Below, piece after piece: positions 7,819 through 18,618 of a DNA stretch of 64,000 nucleotides. Position 1 is the stretch's first letter. Every line of letters begins with the position of its first letter. Origin of the DNA: Burkholderia multivorans ATCC BAA-247 (GTDB lineage: Bacteria > Pseudomonadota > Gammaproteobacteria > Burkholderiales > Burkholderiaceae); the NCBI RefSeq assembly GCF_000959525.1, contig NZ_CP009832.1, forward strand, positions 1,612,001 to 1,676,000, given 5' to 3'. The notes under the pieces were generated by a model. The model did no database searches. It had not been told where the DNA came from and worked only from the letters and a program-made list of their open reading frames with translations. The position numbers were made by a program, and so were the translations under genes.

Positions 7819-10686
7819 TTACGTGGGCAACCGTTCGAGCTGCGCGCGCAGCTTTTCGAGCGTGCCCTGGAACTCGGCGAGCCGTTTTTGTTCCTGCTCG
7901 ACCACCGCCGGCGGCGCCTTCGCGACGAACGCCTCGTTGCCGAGTTTCGCGTTGCATTTCGCGATTTCGCCCGTCAGACGCGCAATTTCCTTCGAGAGGC
8001 GCTCGCGCTCGGCCGCAACGTCGATTTCCACCTTCAGTACCAGCTTGTTCGGCCCGACGATCGCGATCGGCGCGCCGTGCGCTTCCTGGTCGAGCGCGGC
8101 TTCGTCCGCGAGGATCCGGACCTCGGACAGGCGCGCGAGCGCCTGCACGTACGGTGCGAACGTATGCAGACGCGCGGCGTCGCCGGCCGCGAGCAGCGGC
8201 ACCTTCGTCGCCGGCGACAGGTTCATCTCGCCGCGCAGGTTGCGGCACGCGTCGACGATCGCCTTCAGATCGGCCGCCCATTGCTCGGACCCTTCGTCGA
8301 TCTTCTTCGGCTCGGCGATCGGGTAGGCCTGCGTCATCAGCGACGCTTCGCCCTCGGGCTTGCCCTGCGGATAGCGGCCCGCGAGCGGCGCCACCTTCTG
8401 CCAGAGCGCTTCGGTGATGAACGGGATGATCGGGTGCGCGAGACGCAGCACCGTTTCGAGCACGCGCAGCAGCGTGCGGCGCGTCGCGCGCTGCTGCTCC
8501 GGCGTACCGTTCTGGATCTGCACCTTCGCGAGTTCCAGATACCAGTCGCAGTACTCGTCCCACACGAATTTGTAGATGCTGCTCGCGACGTTGTCGAAAC
8601 GATAGTCGGCGAAGCCCTTCGCGATGTCGGCTTCGGTCCGCTGCAGCAGCGACACGATCCAGCGGTCGGCCGCCGAGAAGTCGAGGTAGCCGCCGGGGCC
8701 GCAGTCGCCCGCGCCGCAGACTTCCGGCTTGTCGAGCCCGCAGTCGTGGCCTTCGCAGTTCATCAGCACGAAGCGCGTCGCGTTCCAGAGCTTGTTGCAG
8801 AAGTTGCGATAGCCTTCGCAGCGCGCGAGGTCGAAGTTCACGTTGCGGCCGAGCGTCGCCATCGACGCCATCGTGAAGCGCAGCGCGTCGGTGCCGAACG
8901 CCGGAATGCCGTCCGGGAATTCCTTGCGCGTCTTCTTTTCGATCGTCGCGGCCTGCTTCGGATTCATCAGGCCCGTCGTGCGCTTCGCGACCAGCGTTTC
9001 GAGATCGATGCCGTCGACGATGTCGATCGGGTCGAGCGTGTTGCCCTTGCTCTTCGACATCTTCTGGCCTTCCGCGTCGCGCACGAGGCCGTGCACGTAC
9101 ACGGTGTGGAACGGCACCTTGCCGGTGAAGTGCGTGGTCATCATCACCATCCGGGCGACCCAGAAGAAGATGATGTCGAAGCCGGTGACGAGCACCGACG
9201 ACGGCAGGAAGTGCTGCAGTTCCGGCGTCTCGTTCGGCCAGCCGAGCGACGAGAACGGCACGAGCGCGGACGAGAACCACGTGTCGAGCACGTCCTCGTC
9301 GCGCTTCAGTGCGCCCGTGTAGCCCTGCGCGGCGGCCTTCGCGCGCGCGTCTTCCTCGCTGCGCGCGACGAACACTTCGCCGTTCTCGCCGTACCACGCG
9401 GGAATCTGGTGGCCCCACCAGAGCTGGCGCGAAATGCACCAGTCCTGGATGTTCTCGAGCCACTGGTAATAGGTGGTCGTCCAGTTTTCCGGCACGAACT
9501 TGATCTGGCCGCTGCGCACGACGTCGAGCGACACTTCGGTGATCGACTTGCCCGGATGGAACGTACCTTCCGGTGCCGGCTTCGTCATCGCGACGAACCA
9601 CTGGTCGGTCAGCATCGGCTCGATCACGACGCCCGTGCGGTCGCCACGCGGCACCATCAGCTTGTGCGGCTTCACCGATTCGAGAAAGCCCTGCGCGTCG
9701 AGATCGGCGACGATCGCCTTGCGCGCGTCGAAGCGGTCGAGCCCGCGATACTGCTCGGGCGCGTTGTCGTTGATCTTCGCGTCGAGCGTCAGGATCTCGA
9801 TCGGTGCGAGCTGGTGGCGCAGGCCGACCTGGTAATCGTTGAAGTCGTGCGCCGGCGTGACCTTCACGACACCGGTGCCGAACTCGCGATCGACGTAGTC
9901 GTCGGCGATCACCGGGATCTCGCGGCCGGTCAGCGGCAGCGTGACGCGCTTGCCGATCAGGTGGCGGTAGCGCTCGTCTTCCGGGTGGACCATCACCGCG
10001 ACGTCGCCGAGCATCGTCTCGGGGCGCGTGGTCGCGACCGTCAGCGAGCCCGAGCCGTCGACGAGCGGGTAGCGGATGTGCCACAGATGGCCGTTTTCCT
10101 CTTCGCTGACGACTTCGAGATCCGACACCGCGGTGAGCAGTACCGGATCCCAGTTCACGAGGCGCTTGCCGCGGTAGATCAGACCCTGTTCGTAGAGCGC
10201 CACGAACACGTCGCGCACGGCGGCCGACATCTTGTCGTCCATCGTGAAGTATTCGCGCGACCAGTCGGTCGACGCGCCGAGCCGGCGCACCTGGCCGGTG
10301 ATCGTCGAACCCGATTTCTGCTTCCATTCCCACACGCGCTCGACGAATTTCTCGCGGCCGAGATCGTGGCGCGACACGCCCTGCGCGTCGAGCTGGCGCT
10401 CGACGACGATCTGCGTCGCGATCCCCGCGTGGTCGGTGCCCGGTACCCACAGCGTGTTCTCGCCGAGCATCCGGTGATAGCGCGCGAGGCCGTCCATGAT
10501 CGTCTGGTTGAACGCGTGGCCCATGTGCAGCGTGCCCGTGACGTTCGGCGGCGGCAACTGGATCGCGAAATCCGGGCGCGCCGGATCGAATGCCGGGGCC
10601 GCATAGCCGCGTTTTTCCCACTCCGGCCCCCATTGGGCCTCGATGGTGTGGGGTTCGAAACTCTTCGCAAGCGTGCTGTCGCTCAT
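7819..10686 (-). CDS. valS: Valyl-tRNA synthetase
   Basis: This 955-residue class I synthetase charges tRNA-Val. Visible motifs are the HIGH-type signature [13 protein letters not shown] near residue 45, the CP1 editing domain between about 190 and 400 ([16 protein letters not shown]), and [12 protein letters not shown]. An anticodon-binding region follows, then the ValS-specific C-terminal coiled coil ([25 protein letters not shown]). The [13 protein letters not shown] start is chosen because upstream residues of the open frame are low-complexity Arg/Ala and cross the promoter. It is divergent from uvrD. A tRNA-Val gene occurs elsewhere in the window but is not linked. Confidence 0.98.
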   Translation of the reverse strand: MSDSTLAKSFEPHTIEAQWGPEWEKRGYAAPAFDPARPDFAIQLPPPNVTGTLHMGHAFNQTIMDGLARYHRMLGENTLWVPGTDHAGIATQIVVERQLDAQGVSRHDLGREKFVERVWEWKQKSGSTITGQVRRLGASTDWSREYFTMDDKMSAAVRDVFVALYEQGLIYRGKRLVNWDPVLLTAVSDLEVVSEEENGHLWHIRYPLVDGSGSLTVATTRPETMLGDVAVMVHPEDERYRHLIGKRVTLPLTGREIPVIADDYVDREFGTGVVKVTPAHDFNDYQVGLRHQLAPIEILTLDAKINDNAPEQYRGLDRFDARKAIVADLDAQGFLESVKPHKLMVPRGDRTGVVIEPMLTDQWFVAMTKPAPEGTFHPGKSITEVSLDVVRSGQIKFVPENWTTTYYQWLENIQDWCISRQLWWGHQIPAWYGENGEVFVARSEEDARAKAAAQGYTGALKRDEDVLDTWFSSALVPFSSLGWPNETPELQHFLPSSVLVTGFDIIFFWVARMVMMTTHFTGKVPFHTVYVHGLVRDAEGQKMSKSKGNTLDPIDIVDGIDLETLVAKRTTGLMNPKQAATIEKKTRKEFPDGIPAFGTDALRFTMASMATLGRNVNFDLARCEGYRNFCNKLWNATRFVLMNCEGHDCGLDKPEVCGAGDCGPGGYLDFSAADRWIVSLLQRTEADIAKGFADYRFDNVASSIYKFVWDEYCDWYLELAKVQIQNGTPEQQRATRRTLLRVLETVLRLAHPIIPFITEALWQKVAPLAGRYPQGKPEGEASLMTQAYPIAEPKKIDEGSEQWAADLKAIVDACRNLRGEMNLSPATKVPLLAAGDAARLHTFAPYVQALARLSEVRILADEAALDQEAHGAPIAIVGPNKLVLKVEIDVAAERERLSKEIARLTGEIAKCNAKLGNEAFVAKAPPAVVEQEQKRLAEFQGTLEKLRAQLERLPT

Positions 10687-10734
10687 GGTTGGAAATCTGC
10701 CGAAAAATGCGTGAATTGAATGCCGAATCCGACG

Positions 10735-10740
10735 ATTATA
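10735..10740 (-). promoter_or_regulatory. Candidate -10 element for valS
   Basis: The minus strand reads TATAAT here, about 50 bases upstream of the valS ATG. A TGGCTG at 10758-10763, 17 bases further upstream, is a weak -35 candidate. It faces away from a second TATAAT (10843-10848) serving uvrD. Confidence 0.55.
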
Positions 10741-10842
10741 AATGGATGCACATCGGCCAGCCATCGCACCGGCGCGCGCGCCGGCCGCGACGCGCGTCGC
10801 GCGCGAGTTGCGCCGGCCGAAAACGGCAGCGCGCGGCGGACT

Positions 10843-10848
10843 TATAAT
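10843..10848 (+). promoter_or_regulatory. Candidate -10 element for uvrD
   Basis: A perfect TATAAT lies 40 bases upstream of the uvrD ATG, in the divergent valS-uvrD gap. No matching -35 hexamer is evident at the normal spacing, so only the -10 element is called. Confidence 0.5.
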
Positions 10849-10888
10849 GGCGGGTCCGCATTTTTCCACGCCCGTTCGCTGCCGCTCC

Positions 10889-13249
10889 ATGCCCGATCTG
10901 CTCGCCAATCTGAACCCCGAACAATACGCCGCCGTCACGCTGCCGAACGAACCGGCGCTGATCCTCGCGGGGGCGGGCAGCGGCAAGACCCGCGTGCTGA
11001 TCACGCGCATCGCGTGGCTGATCCAGCAGGGCTACGCGTCGCCGGCCACCGTGCTCGCCGTCACGTTCACGAACAAGGCCGCGCGCGAGATGATGGCGCG
11101 GCTCTCCGCGATGATGCCGATCGACACGCGCGGCATGTGGATCGGCACGTTCCACGGCCTCTGCAACCGGATGCTGCGCGCGCATTACCGCGACGCCGGC
11201 CTGCCGCAGACGTTCCAGATCCTCGATACGGCCGATCAGCTGTCGGCGATCAAGCGGCTGATGAAGACGCTGAACGTCGACGACGAAAAATATCCGCCGA
11301 AGAACGTCCAGTACTTCATCAACAACGCGAAAGAGCAGGGGCTGCGCCCGGACAAGGTCGACGCGTCCGACAACTTCAACCGCAAGTTCGTCGAGCTCTA
11401 TCAGGCCTACGACCAGCAGTGCCAGCGCGAGGGCGTCGTCGACTTTCCGGAACTGCTGCTGCGCTGCTACGAGCTGCTCGCGTACAACGCGCCGCTGCGC
11501 GCGCACTATCAGGCGCGCTTCCGGCACATCCTCGTCGACGAGTTCCAGGACACCAACAAGCTGCAGTACGCGTGGCTGAAGATGCTCGCGGGCGGACAGA
11601 ACGCGATCTTCGCGGTCGGCGACGACGATCAGTCGATCTACGCGTTCCGCGGCGCGAACGTCGGCAACATGCGCGACTTCGAGGACGAATTCCGCGTACG
11701 CAACCTGATCAAGCTCGAGCAGAACTACCGGTCGCACGGCAACATCCTCGATGCGGCGAACCAGCTGATCTCGAACAACGCACACCGTCTCGGCAAGAAC
11801 CTGCGCACCGACGCGGGCCACGGCGAACCGGTGCGCGTGTACGAGGCGAGCACCGATGCGCAGGAAGCCGGCTGGATCGTCGAGGAGATCCGTTCGTTGA
11901 TCAACACGGGGCTGTCGCGCAGCGAGATCGCGGTGCTCTATCGCAGCAACGCGCAGTCGCGTGCGATCGAGCACACGCTGATGACGTCGGGCATCCCGTA
12001 TCGCGTGTATGGCGGCCTGCGCTTTTTCGAGCGTCAGGAAGTCAAGCATGCGCTCGCGTATCTGCGCCTGATCGACAATCCGAACGACGACACCGCGTTT
12101 GCACGCGTCGTGAACTTCCCGACGCGCGGGATCGGCGCGCGCTCGATCGAGCAGCTGGCCGACGCCGCGCGTCTGTACGGCTGCTCGATGGCTGCCGCGA
12201 TTCCCTACGTGACGGGCAAGGCCGGCACGAGCCTCGGCGCGTTCGCGAACCTGATCGCGAAGATGCGGGCGGAAACGCAGCAGATGAGCCTGCCCGAGAC
12301 CGTCGAATACGTCGTGCGCGCGAGCGGCCTCTCCGATTTCTATCAGGGCGAGCGCGAAGGGCAGGACCGTCTCGAGAACTTGCAGGAACTCGTGAACGCG
12401 GCGACCGCGTTCGTCAGCGAGGAAGGCTACGGGCTCGACACGCCCGCGCGCTCGATTCCGCTGCGCGCCGGCGCGATCGCGGCGCCCGAGATCGGCGCGG
12501 CCCGCGACGATGCGTCGGTCGACGTGCTCGCGCCCGCCTCGCTCGACGATCCCGCGCAGAACCCCGACACGATGACGCCGCTCGCCGGCTTTCTGTCGCA
12601 CGCGTCGCTCGAAGCCGGCGACAACCAGGCACAGGCTGGCCAGGACGCCGTGCAACTGATGACCGTGCACGCGGCGAAGGGGCTCGAATTCTCGGCGGTG
12701 TTCATCACCGGGCTCGAGGAAGGGCTGTTCCCGCACGAGAACAGCGTGCTCGAATCGGACGGTCTCGAGGAAGAGCGCCGGCTGATGTACGTCGCGATCA
12801 CGCGCGCGAAGGAGCGGCTCTATCTGTCGTTCGCGCAGAGCCGGATGCTGCACGGCCAGACGCGCTATAACGTGCGCTCGCGCTTTTTCGACGAACTGCC
12901 GCAGCACGTGCTGAAGTGGCTGACGCCGAAGGTCGAGGCCGGTGCGCGCTGGGGCGGTCGCTCGGACAACGCGGGCTGGGGCCGAGACTGGTTCGCGCGG
13001 CCCGGCGCCGGGCGCGAGCAGTACGTCGACGCGGCGGTGTCCGCGCCGCTGCCCGCGTTCGCCGACCAGCAGCGGGCGGCCGACGTCGGCTTCCGCGTCG
13101 GCCAGCAGGTGTTCCATACGAAATTCGGCGAAGGGACGGTAACCGCGCTCGAAGGCAGCGGCGCCGACGCAAAGGCGCAGGTGAAGTTCAAGCGGCACGG
13201 CGAGAAATGGCTCGCGCTCGCGGTCGCGAAGCTGCAGGCGGTGGAATGA
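10889..13249 (+). CDS. uvrD: UvrD/Rep-family DNA helicase
   Basis: This 786-residue superfamily 1A 3'-5' DNA helicase acts in nucleotide excision and mismatch repair, or replication restart. All helicase motifs are visible in order: Walker A AGAGSGKT, Ia [56 protein letters not shown] and [18 protein letters not shown]-terminal Tudor-like tail ([19 protein letters not shown]) is typical of UvrD/PcrA proteins. The ATG at 10889 gives [12 protein letters not shown], the usual beginning; upstream in-frame residues include the promoter. Its stop overlaps the start of the next gene by ATGA. It could also be named rep or pcrA. Confidence 0.95.
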   Translation: MPDLLANLNPEQYAAVTLPNEPALILAGAGSGKTRVLITRIAWLIQQGYASPATVLAVTFTNKAAREMMARLSAMMPIDTRGMWIGTFHGLCNRMLRAHYRDAGLPQTFQILDTADQLSAIKRLMKTLNVDDEKYPPKNVQYFINNAKEQGLRPDKVDASDNFNRKFVELYQAYDQQCQREGVVDFPELLLRCYELLAYNAPLRAHYQARFRHILVDEFQDTNKLQYAWLKMLAGGQNAIFAVGDDDQSIYAFRGANVGNMRDFEDEFRVRNLIKLEQNYRSHGNILDAANQLISNNAHRLGKNLRTDAGHGEPVRVYEASTDAQEAGWIVEEIRSLINTGLSRSEIAVLYRSNAQSRAIEHTLMTSGIPYRVYGGLRFFERQEVKHALAYLRLIDNPNDDTAFARVVNFPTRGIGARSIEQLADAARLYGCSMAAAIPYVTGKAGTSLGAFANLIAKMRAETQQMSLPETVEYVVRASGLSDFYQGEREGQDRLENLQELVNAATAFVSEEGYGLDTPARSIPLRAGAIAAPEIGAARDDASVDVLAPASLDDPAQNPDTMTPLAGFLSHASLEAGDNQAQAGQDAVQLMTVHAAKGLEFSAVFITGLEEGLFPHENSVLESDGLEEERRLMYVAITRAKERLYLSFAQSRMLHGQTRYNVRSRFFDELPQHVLKWLTPKVEAGARWGGRSDNAGWGRDWFARPGAGREQYVDAAVSAPLPAFADQQRAADVGFRVGQQVFHTKFGEGTVTALEGSGADAKAQVKFKRHGEKWLALAVAKLQAVE

Positions 13250-14043
13250 CGAGCGTCGACATCGCAACCGGCGCCGCGACGCGCCCGCTCGGCATTCTCG
13301 CCGCACTGCCCGAGGAGCTCGGCGACCTGATCGCCGCGATGCGCGCGGAAGGCCCGATGAAGACCGTCACGCTCGGCCGCCGCGACTATCACGTCGGCAC
13401 CGTGCACGGCGCGGCCTGCGTCGTCACGCTCGCGCGCGTCGGCAAGGTCGCGGCCGCCGCGACGGTCAGTGCGCTGATCCACGTGTTCGGCGTGTCGGGC
13501 GTCGTGTTCACCGGCGTGGCGGGCGGCGTGTCGCGCGCGGTGCGCGTCGGCGACGTCGTCGTCGCCGATACGCTGTTGCAGCACGATCTCGACGCGTCGC
13601 CGCTGTTCCCGCGCTACGAAGTGCCGCTGCTCGGCATCACGCGCTTCGCGACCGACGCGGAGCTGACCGCGCGCCTGAAAGTCGCATGCACGTTGTTCGT
13701 CGCCGAAGAGGGCGCGCAGTTCGCCGAGCGCTTCGGGCTCGCGGGCGCGACGCTGCACGGCGGCCTCATCATCAGCGGCGACCGCTTCGTGTCGAGCGAG
13801 CGCGAGGTTGCTGCGCTGCGCGACGCGCTGCCGGACGCGCTCGCGGTCGAGATGGAGGGCGCGGCGATCGCGCAGGTGTGCGCCGAGCACGACGTGCCGT
13901 TCGCGCTCGTGCGCGCGATCTCCGATACGGCCGACGATCATGCGACGCAGTCGTTCTCGCACTTCCTGTCCGCGATCGCGAGCAGCTATTCGTCGGGCAT
14001 CCTCAAGCGTTTCCTGACGCTGCACGCGACGACGGCGGCCTGA
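13246..14043 (+). CDS. mtnN: 5'-methylthioadenosine/S-adenosylhomocysteine nucleosidase
   Basis: This 265-residue protein belongs to the MTA/SAH nucleosidase family, which cleaves adenine from SAH and MTA in the activated methyl cycle. Key residues match: the proton-shuttling Glu of the N-terminal ALPEEL segment, the substrate-binding VEMEGAAIAQV, and the catalytic Asp in RAISDTADDH. TGVAGG is the phosphorylase-fold glycine loop. It is somewhat longer than the E. coli enzyme. Its ATG overlaps the uvrD stop, so the two are translationally coupled. A strong terminator follows immediately. Confidence 0.92.
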   Translation: MTSVDIATGAATRPLGILAALPEELGDLIAAMRAEGPMKTVTLGRRDYHVGTVHGAACVVTLARVGKVAAAATVSALIHVFGVSGVVFTGVAGGVSRAVRVGDVVVADTLLQHDLDASPLFPRYEVPLLGITRFATDAELTARLKVACTLFVAEEGAQFAERFGLAGATLHGGLIISGDRFVSSEREVAALRDALPDALAVEMEGAAIAQVCAEHDVPFALVRAISDTADDHATQSFSHFLSAIASSYSSGILKRFLTLHATTAA

Positions 14044-14069
14044 AGCCGCCGTCGTTTCCGGTTTTTTTT
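14029..14069 (+). terminator. Rho-independent terminator of uvrD-mtnN
   Basis: An 11-bp perfect stem (ACGACGGCGGC pairing with GCCGCCGTCGT, arms 14029-14039 and 14045-14055) has a five-base loop and is followed by eight T at 14062-14069. The left arm includes the last codons of mtnN. Confidence 0.88.
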
Positions 14070-14108
14070 CATCGGCCCGGCCGCCGCGTGCGGGCGGCGG
14101 CCGCATCG

Positions 14109-15350
14109 TCAGGCCTTCTTGCGGCGGCTGCCTTCCAGATTCGGCAGGAATACCGTCAGCACGCCGATCAGCGGCAGGAACGAGCACACCTTGTAGACGA
14201 ACGGGATGCTGGTCGCATCGGCGAGCTGACCGAGCACGGCCGCGCCCACGCCGCCGAGACCGAACGCGAAGCCGAAAAACAGGCCCGCGACCATCCCCAC
14301 CTTGCCCGGCATCAGCTCGGTCGCATAGACCAGAATCGCCGCGAACGCCGACGCGAGCACGACGCCGATGATCACGCTCAGCACGCCGGTCCAGAACAGG
14401 TTCGCGTACGGCAGCAGCAGCGTGAACGGCGCGACGCCGAGAATCGAGACCCAGATCACGTACTTGCGGCCGATCCGGTCGCCGACCGGCCCGCCGATCA
14501 GCGTGCCGGCCGCGACGGCCGCGAGGAACACGAACAGGTGGATCTGCGCGGCCTGCACCGACAGATGGAACTTGTCGATCAGATAGAACGTGAAGTAGCT
14601 GTTGATGCTCGCCAGATAGAAATACTTCGAGAACACGAGCAGCACGAGCACGCCGATCGCGCCGAGCACGCGGCCGCGCGACAGCGTCGGATGGCCGGCG
14701 GCGGCCGCCTTCTTCTTCATCGACGGATGCTTCTTGTACCAGTGGCCGATCTGCGTGAGCACGACCATCGCGACGAGCGCGGCGGCCGAGAACCACGCGA
14801 TGCTGTGCTGGCCGTGCGGAATGATCACGAGCGCGGCGAGCAGCGGCCCGAGCGCCGAGCCCGCATTGCCGCCGACCTGGAACAGCGACTGCGCGAGGCC
14901 GTGCCGGCCGCCCGACGCCATGCGCGCGACCCGCGACGATTCCGGATGGAACACCGACGAGCCGCAGCCGACGAGCGCGGCCGCGACGAGCAGCATCGGG
15001 AAATTCGGCGCGACCGACATCAGCAGCAGGCCCGACAGCGTGAAGCCCATCCCGACCGGCAGCGAGTACGGCTTCGGGCGCTTGTCCGTGTAGAGGCCGA
15101 CGAGCGGCTGCAGCAGCGACGCGGTGATCTGGTAGGTGAGCGTGATCAGCCCGATCTGCGCGAACGACAGCGCGAACTGGCTCTTGAGCATCGGATAGAT
15201 CGCGAGGATCAACGACTGGATCATGTCGTTGAGCATGTGCGAGAAGCTGATCGCGCCGAGCACCGGATAGACGGTGCGCGGCGCAGGCGGAGCAGACGTC
15301 TGGGCCGCGGCGGCTGCGCCGGCCGTGCCCGTGTCGAGGCTGGTTTCCAT
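14109..15350 (-). CDS. fsr: MFS transporter, fosmidomycin-resistance (Fsr) type
   Basis: This 413-residue protein has twelve predicted membrane segments and reads like the Fsr subfamily of the major facilitator superfamily: AISFSHMLNDMIQSLILAIYPMLK at the start, the loop YTDKRPKPYSLP, and VGCGSSVFHPESSRVARMASGGRHGLAQSLFQVGGNAG. Fsr proteins export fosmidomycin and possibly other small acids. The N-terminal 25 residues are Ala/Thr-rich and cytoplasmic. It converges with mtnN and is divergent from the chemoreceptor gene. The natural substrate is unknown. Confidence 0.88.
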   Translation of the reverse strand: METSLDTGTAGAAAAAQTSAPPAPRTVYPVLGAISFSHMLNDMIQSLILAIYPMLKSQFALSFAQIGLITLTYQITASLLQPLVGLYTDKRPKPYSLPVGMGFTLSGLLLMSVAPNFPMLLVAAALVGCGSSVFHPESSRVARMASGGRHGLAQSLFQVGGNAGSALGPLLAALVIIPHGQHSIAWFSAAALVAMVVLTQIGHWYKKHPSMKKKAAAAGHPTLSRGRVLGAIGVLVLLVFSKYFYLASINSYFTFYLIDKFHLSVQAAQIHLFVFLAAVAAGTLIGGPVGDRIGRKYVIWVSILGVAPFTLLLPYANLFWTGVLSVIIGVVLASAFAAILVYATELMPGKVGMVAGLFFGFAFGLGGVGAAVLGQLADATSIPFVYKVCSFLPLIGVLTVFLPNLEGSRRKKA

Positions 15351-15759
15351 GTGAGCTGAGCGAATTGAGGTAGCAGGGCGCGCTTGGATGGGGATCCGCG
15401 CGTTCGAATCGTTGTTGCGTCAAAGGAGTGTAATGTGGCGCATCGAGAATGTCAGGCCAACTTTTGTCGCAAATCGGACATTGGTATGACGATCGGCTGC
15501 TGCGCGGTTTTTTGACCGGGTATAACGCTCGCGACGCGGTGCCGCTTGGCGGCGACGCCGCGCGCGGGCCGGATGCGCGTTTGTCCGGACTCAAGGAACG
15601 GCGCTCGCGACCGTAGAACGACACAACGACGACAGAGGCGCGCCGCGCCGGCCTGGCCACGAGCCGGTCCGATGCGAGACGCGGCCCGGGGCCGACCGAC
15701 CATCGCGGTAAAGCCGGAACCGACCTTTCCGGCAGCACGATCAATACGGGGATAGATCG
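15351..15759. other. Intergenic region between fsr and chemoreceptor
   Basis: This 409-base divergent gap should hold promoters for both neighbours, but no clear sigma-70 pair was found. A well-placed AAAGGAG at 15422-15428 precedes an 18-codon frame at 15433-15489 (begins MWRIENVRP, ends at TGA). It could be a leader or a chance occurrence. Nothing else recognisable was seen. Confidence 0.3.
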
Positions 15760-17448
15760 ATGAAAGCAGCATCATTGCATCCGCAGCCGGGCGCGGCGGC
15801 CGCCGCCGCATCCGGATCCGAGACCGCCGCCTCGCGCCGGCCCGCCCGTCGCGGCCGCGCCGCGCGCACCGAGCGGCGGCCGTGGACCGTGAAGGCGACG
15901 CTGCGCGCCGCGTTCGCGGTTCTGCTGATCGGCACGGTCGCGATCGGCGTGTTTTCGCTCTGGCAGATCAGCCGGCTGAATGCGTCGATCGCGTCGGTCT
16001 ACGAGCAGGGGCACGTCGCGAGCCGCGCGGCCGAGGAGGTGCGCGCGGAGGTGCTGCGTGCGAGCCGCGCGCAGAAGATGCTGCTGACCGCGACCACCGC
16101 GAAGGAGCGCGACGAGCTCGGTGCCGAAGTCGATGCGGGGCTCGCGTCGATCGGCCGCGCGCTCGGTACGCTGCAGCGCGAGGCGGACCCGGCCGACGCC
16201 GACGACAGCGCACGGCTGCGCGCATTCTCGTCCGCCGTCGGCACCTGGAGCGGCCATCTGCGCGACTTCGTCGCGCTGGTGCGCGCGCAGCCGCTCGACC
16301 TGTCGCAGATGAACTGGCAGGTCGGCACGCAGGACGTGTCGCTGCTCGTCGAGACCGGCAAGCTCGAGAAACAGGCCGGCGATCTCGTGAAGACGCGCGG
16401 CGCGAAGTCGAAGGCGACGCTCGATGCGTCGGCGACGATCTTCTCGTCGTCGTTCGCGATGATCGCCGCGATGACGGCTGCGCTGTTCGTCCTCGCGATC
16501 GCGATCGCGGAGCGCGTCGTGCGCCGCCTCGCCGCGCAGCTCGGCGGCGAGCCCGCGTATGCGAAGGCAATCGCCGCCGACATCGCGCGCGGCGATCTCA
16601 CGCGGCCGATCGCACTCGGCCGGCACGACCGCGACAGCATGCTGCGCGCGCTCGCCGACATGCAGCGGGGGCTGGCCGCGACCGTCGGCGAAATCGCGGT
16701 CAGTGCGGACGCGATCGCGTCGGCATCCGGCGAGATCTCGACCGGCAACCTCGATCTGTCGCAGCGCACCGCACAGCAGGCGGCCGCGCTCGAGCGCACC
16801 GCGGCGAGCATGGAGCAGCTGACCTCGACGGTGCGGCAGAACGCGGAGAACGCGCGGCAGGCAAGCATGCTGGCCGCGAATGCGTCGGCCGTCGCGGAAG
16901 CGGGCGGCGAGGTGGTCGGGCGCGTCGTCGCGACGATGAGCGACATCGACGACAGCGCGAAGAGCATCCGCGACATCATCGGCACGATCGAGGGCATCGC
17001 GTTCCAGACCAACATCCTCGCGCTGAACGCGGCCGTCGAGGCCGCACGCGCGGGCGAGCAGGGGCGCGGTTTCGCGGTGGTCGCCGGCGAGGTGCGTTCG
17101 CTCGCGCAGCGCGCGGCGACCGCGGCGAAGGAGATCCGCGCGCTGATCGGCGCGTCGGTCGAGCGCGTCGCGAACGGTGCGGCGCTCGCACACGACGCGG
17201 GCCGCACGATGGACGACGTCGTGCGCGCGGTCAAGCGCGTGACCGACATCATCGGCGAGATCGCGGCGGCATCGGACGAGCAGAGCGCGGGCATCGACGA
17301 GATCGGCCGCGCGGTCACGCAGATGGATGCCGGCACGCAGCAGAACGCGGCGCTCGTCGAGCAGGCGGCGGCCGCGGCGCGCGCGCTGGACGAGCAGGCG
17401 CAGTCGCTGAAGGCGCTCGTCGGACGTTTCCGGCTCGCGGCCGATTGA
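15760..17448 (+). CDS. Methyl-accepting chemotaxis protein
   Basis: This 562-residue transmembrane chemoreceptor has an unusually long, Ala/Arg-rich cytoplasmic N-terminus of about 45 residues. TM1 ([19 protein letters not shown]), a mostly helical periplasmic sensor of about 170 residues of the four-helix-bundle type, TM2 ([21 protein letters not shown]) and a HAMP linker follow. The signalling domain has the invariant hairpin tip [37 protein letters not shown]. No C-terminal CheR-docking pentapeptide is seen. GGGGAT lies ten bases before the ATG. It is a single gene; the ligand cannot be inferred. Confidence 0.93.
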   Translation: MKAASLHPQPGAAAAAASGSETAASRRPARRGRAARTERRPWTVKATLRAAFAVLLIGTVAIGVFSLWQISRLNASIASVYEQGHVASRAAEEVRAEVLRASRAQKMLLTATTAKERDELGAEVDAGLASIGRALGTLQREADPADADDSARLRAFSSAVGTWSGHLRDFVALVRAQPLDLSQMNWQVGTQDVSLLVETGKLEKQAGDLVKTRGAKSKATLDASATIFSSSFAMIAAMTAALFVLAIAIAERVVRRLAAQLGGEPAYAKAIAADIARGDLTRPIALGRHDRDSMLRALADMQRGLAATVGEIAVSADAIASASGEISTGNLDLSQRTAQQAAALERTAASMEQLTSTVRQNAENARQASMLAANASAVAEAGGEVVGRVVATMSDIDDSAKSIRDIIGTIEGIAFQTNILALNAAVEAARAGEQGRGFAVVAGEVRSLAQRAATAAKEIRALIGASVERVANGAALAHDAGRTMDDVVRAVKRVTDIIGEIAAASDEQSAGIDEIGRAVTQMDAGTQQNAALVEQAAAAARALDEQAQSLKALVGRFRLAAD

Positions 17449-17494
17449 GCGCGCGCGGCGCGCGACGCGCGGGCCACACGCGCCGAGCCGGCAT

Positions 17495-17519
17495 CGGCGG
17501 CCGGGCGGTCCGGCCGCCG
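17495..17519. terminator. Convergent GC hairpin
   Basis: CGGCGGCC (17495-17502) pairs with GGCCGCCG (17512-17519) between the convergent chemoreceptor and adaptor genes. It lacks a T-tract on either strand, so termination is only suggested by position. Confidence 0.35.
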
Positions 17520-17523
17520 GGCG

Positions 17524-18402
17524 TTACGACGACTGCTTCTTGCGATCGGGATCGATGATGACCGTGCAGGTCGTGCCGGCCGACAGCAGTACGCCGTCCG
17601 GCACCTCGTCGATCTTGATGCGCACCGGCACGCGCTGCGCGAGGCGCACCCAGTTGAAGGTCGGATTCACGTCGGCGACGAGGTCGCGGCTTTGCGGATT
17701 GTCGCGATCGTAGATGCCGCGCGAGATGCTCTCGACGTGGCCTTTCATCACGCCGCCGCTCATCAGCCGCATCTCGGCCGGCGCGCCGACCTTCACGCGC
17801 GGCAGCTTGGTTTCCTCGAAGTAGCCGTAGACCCAGAACGAATGGCTGTCGACGATCGCGAGCTTCGCCTGACCGGCGACCGCGTAGTTGCCCTTGAAGG
17901 TCTGCAGGTTCGTGATGTAGCCGTCGACCGGCGCGACGACGCGCGTGCGTTCGAGATTCAGCTTCGCGGCGTCGAGCGCGGCGAGTGCCTGCTGGTACTG
18001 CGCCTCGGCGCTCGACGCGCTGTGCGCGGCGTTCTCGCGGTTTTCCTTCGACACGACGAGCGCGTCGAGATCGGCGCGGCGGGCCGCGTCGTCGCGGCGC
18101 ATCTGCAGTTCCGCCCGGCGGGCGGCGACGGCCGCCTGCGCCTGTTCGACCGCGATCTGATAGTGCGACGGGTCGATCTGCATGATCAGGTCGCCCTTCT
18201 TGACGAGCTGGTTGTCATGCACGGGCAGCTCGACGATCGCGCCCGACACGTCCGGCGCGACGTTGACGATTTCCGCGCGCACGCGCCCGTCGCGCGTCCA
18301 TGGATCTTCCATGTAGTGCACCCACAGCGAGCGCCCGATCAGGATCGCGACGAGAAGGATGACGGCCGTCGCGACGAAGCCGAAGAGTTTTCTGAGCATC
18401 AT
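17524..18402 (-). CDS. HlyD-family efflux periplasmic adaptor (AaeA-like)
   Basis: This 292-residue membrane-fusion protein is anchored by one N-terminal helix (LFGFVATAVILLVAILIGRSLW). It has the biotin/lipoyl halves (VRAEIVNVAPDVSGAIVELPVHDNQLVKKGDLIMQID and TRVVAPVDGYITNLQTFKGNYA) around a helical hairpin. This is the form that pairs with FUSC-type pumps, as in the AaeAB aromatic-acid exporter. It is the last gene of a four-gene minus-strand operon, 12 bases after the DUF1656 gene. Tandem ATG codons open the frame and no good ribosome site is visible. Confidence 0.9.
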   Translation of the reverse strand: MMLRKLFGFVATAVILLVAILIGRSLWVHYMEDPWTRDGRVRAEIVNVAPDVSGAIVELPVHDNQLVKKGDLIMQIDPSHYQIAVEQAQAAVAARRAELQMRRDDAARRADLDALVVSKENRENAAHSASSAEAQYQQALAALDAAKLNLERTRVVAPVDGYITNLQTFKGNYAVAGQAKLAIVDSHSFWVYGYFEETKLPRVKVGAPAEMRLMSGGVMKGHVESISRGIYDRDNPQSRDLVADVNPTFNWVRLAQRVPVRIKIDEVPDGVLLSAGTTCTVIIDPDRKKQSS

Positions 18403-18414
18403 GGTGGTGGTGGA

Positions 18415-18618
18415 TCAACGGTAAACGGCGAGACTGAGTCCGCCGCATATGCAGACGAGCAGGCAGGCCCGGAACAGCGACGGGTGCCAGACGACACGGT
18501 AGAGGCCCGTATAGGCGAGCAGGCGGTCGACGGCCCAGGTCGCGAGCGCGCCGACGACGAACATCAGCACGACCGTGGGCATGTACGCATCGAGAATCGC
18601 GATTTCGCGCGGGATCAT
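18415..18618 (-). CDS. DUF1656 small membrane protein (AaeX-like)
   Basis: This 67-residue protein has two membrane helices (MPTVVLMFVVGALATWAVDRLL and SLFRACLLVCICGGLSLAVY). It matches the DUF1656/AaeX family, always found between FUSC pumps and HlyD adaptors. Its ATG overlaps the stop of the FUSC gene (ATGA), which indicates translational coupling. The function is unproven in the family; assembly of the efflux complex is an inference. Confidence 0.88.
   Translation of the reverse strand: MIPREIAILDAYMPTVVLMFVVGALATWAVDRLLAYTGLYRVVWHPSLFRACLLVCICGGLSLAVYR

Noticed and set aside
7816-10719. 967-codon open frame on the plus strand opposite valS
   Set aside because: Antisense frame caused by high GC and codon bias of valS; the translation is Arg/His/Val-rich and has no recognisable domain, while valS on the other strand is a clear match.
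12865-15744. 959-codon minus-strand frame spanning mtnN and fsr
   Set aside because: It spans a bidirectional gene boundary and the mtnN terminator, and the fsr gene in another frame accounts for the region.
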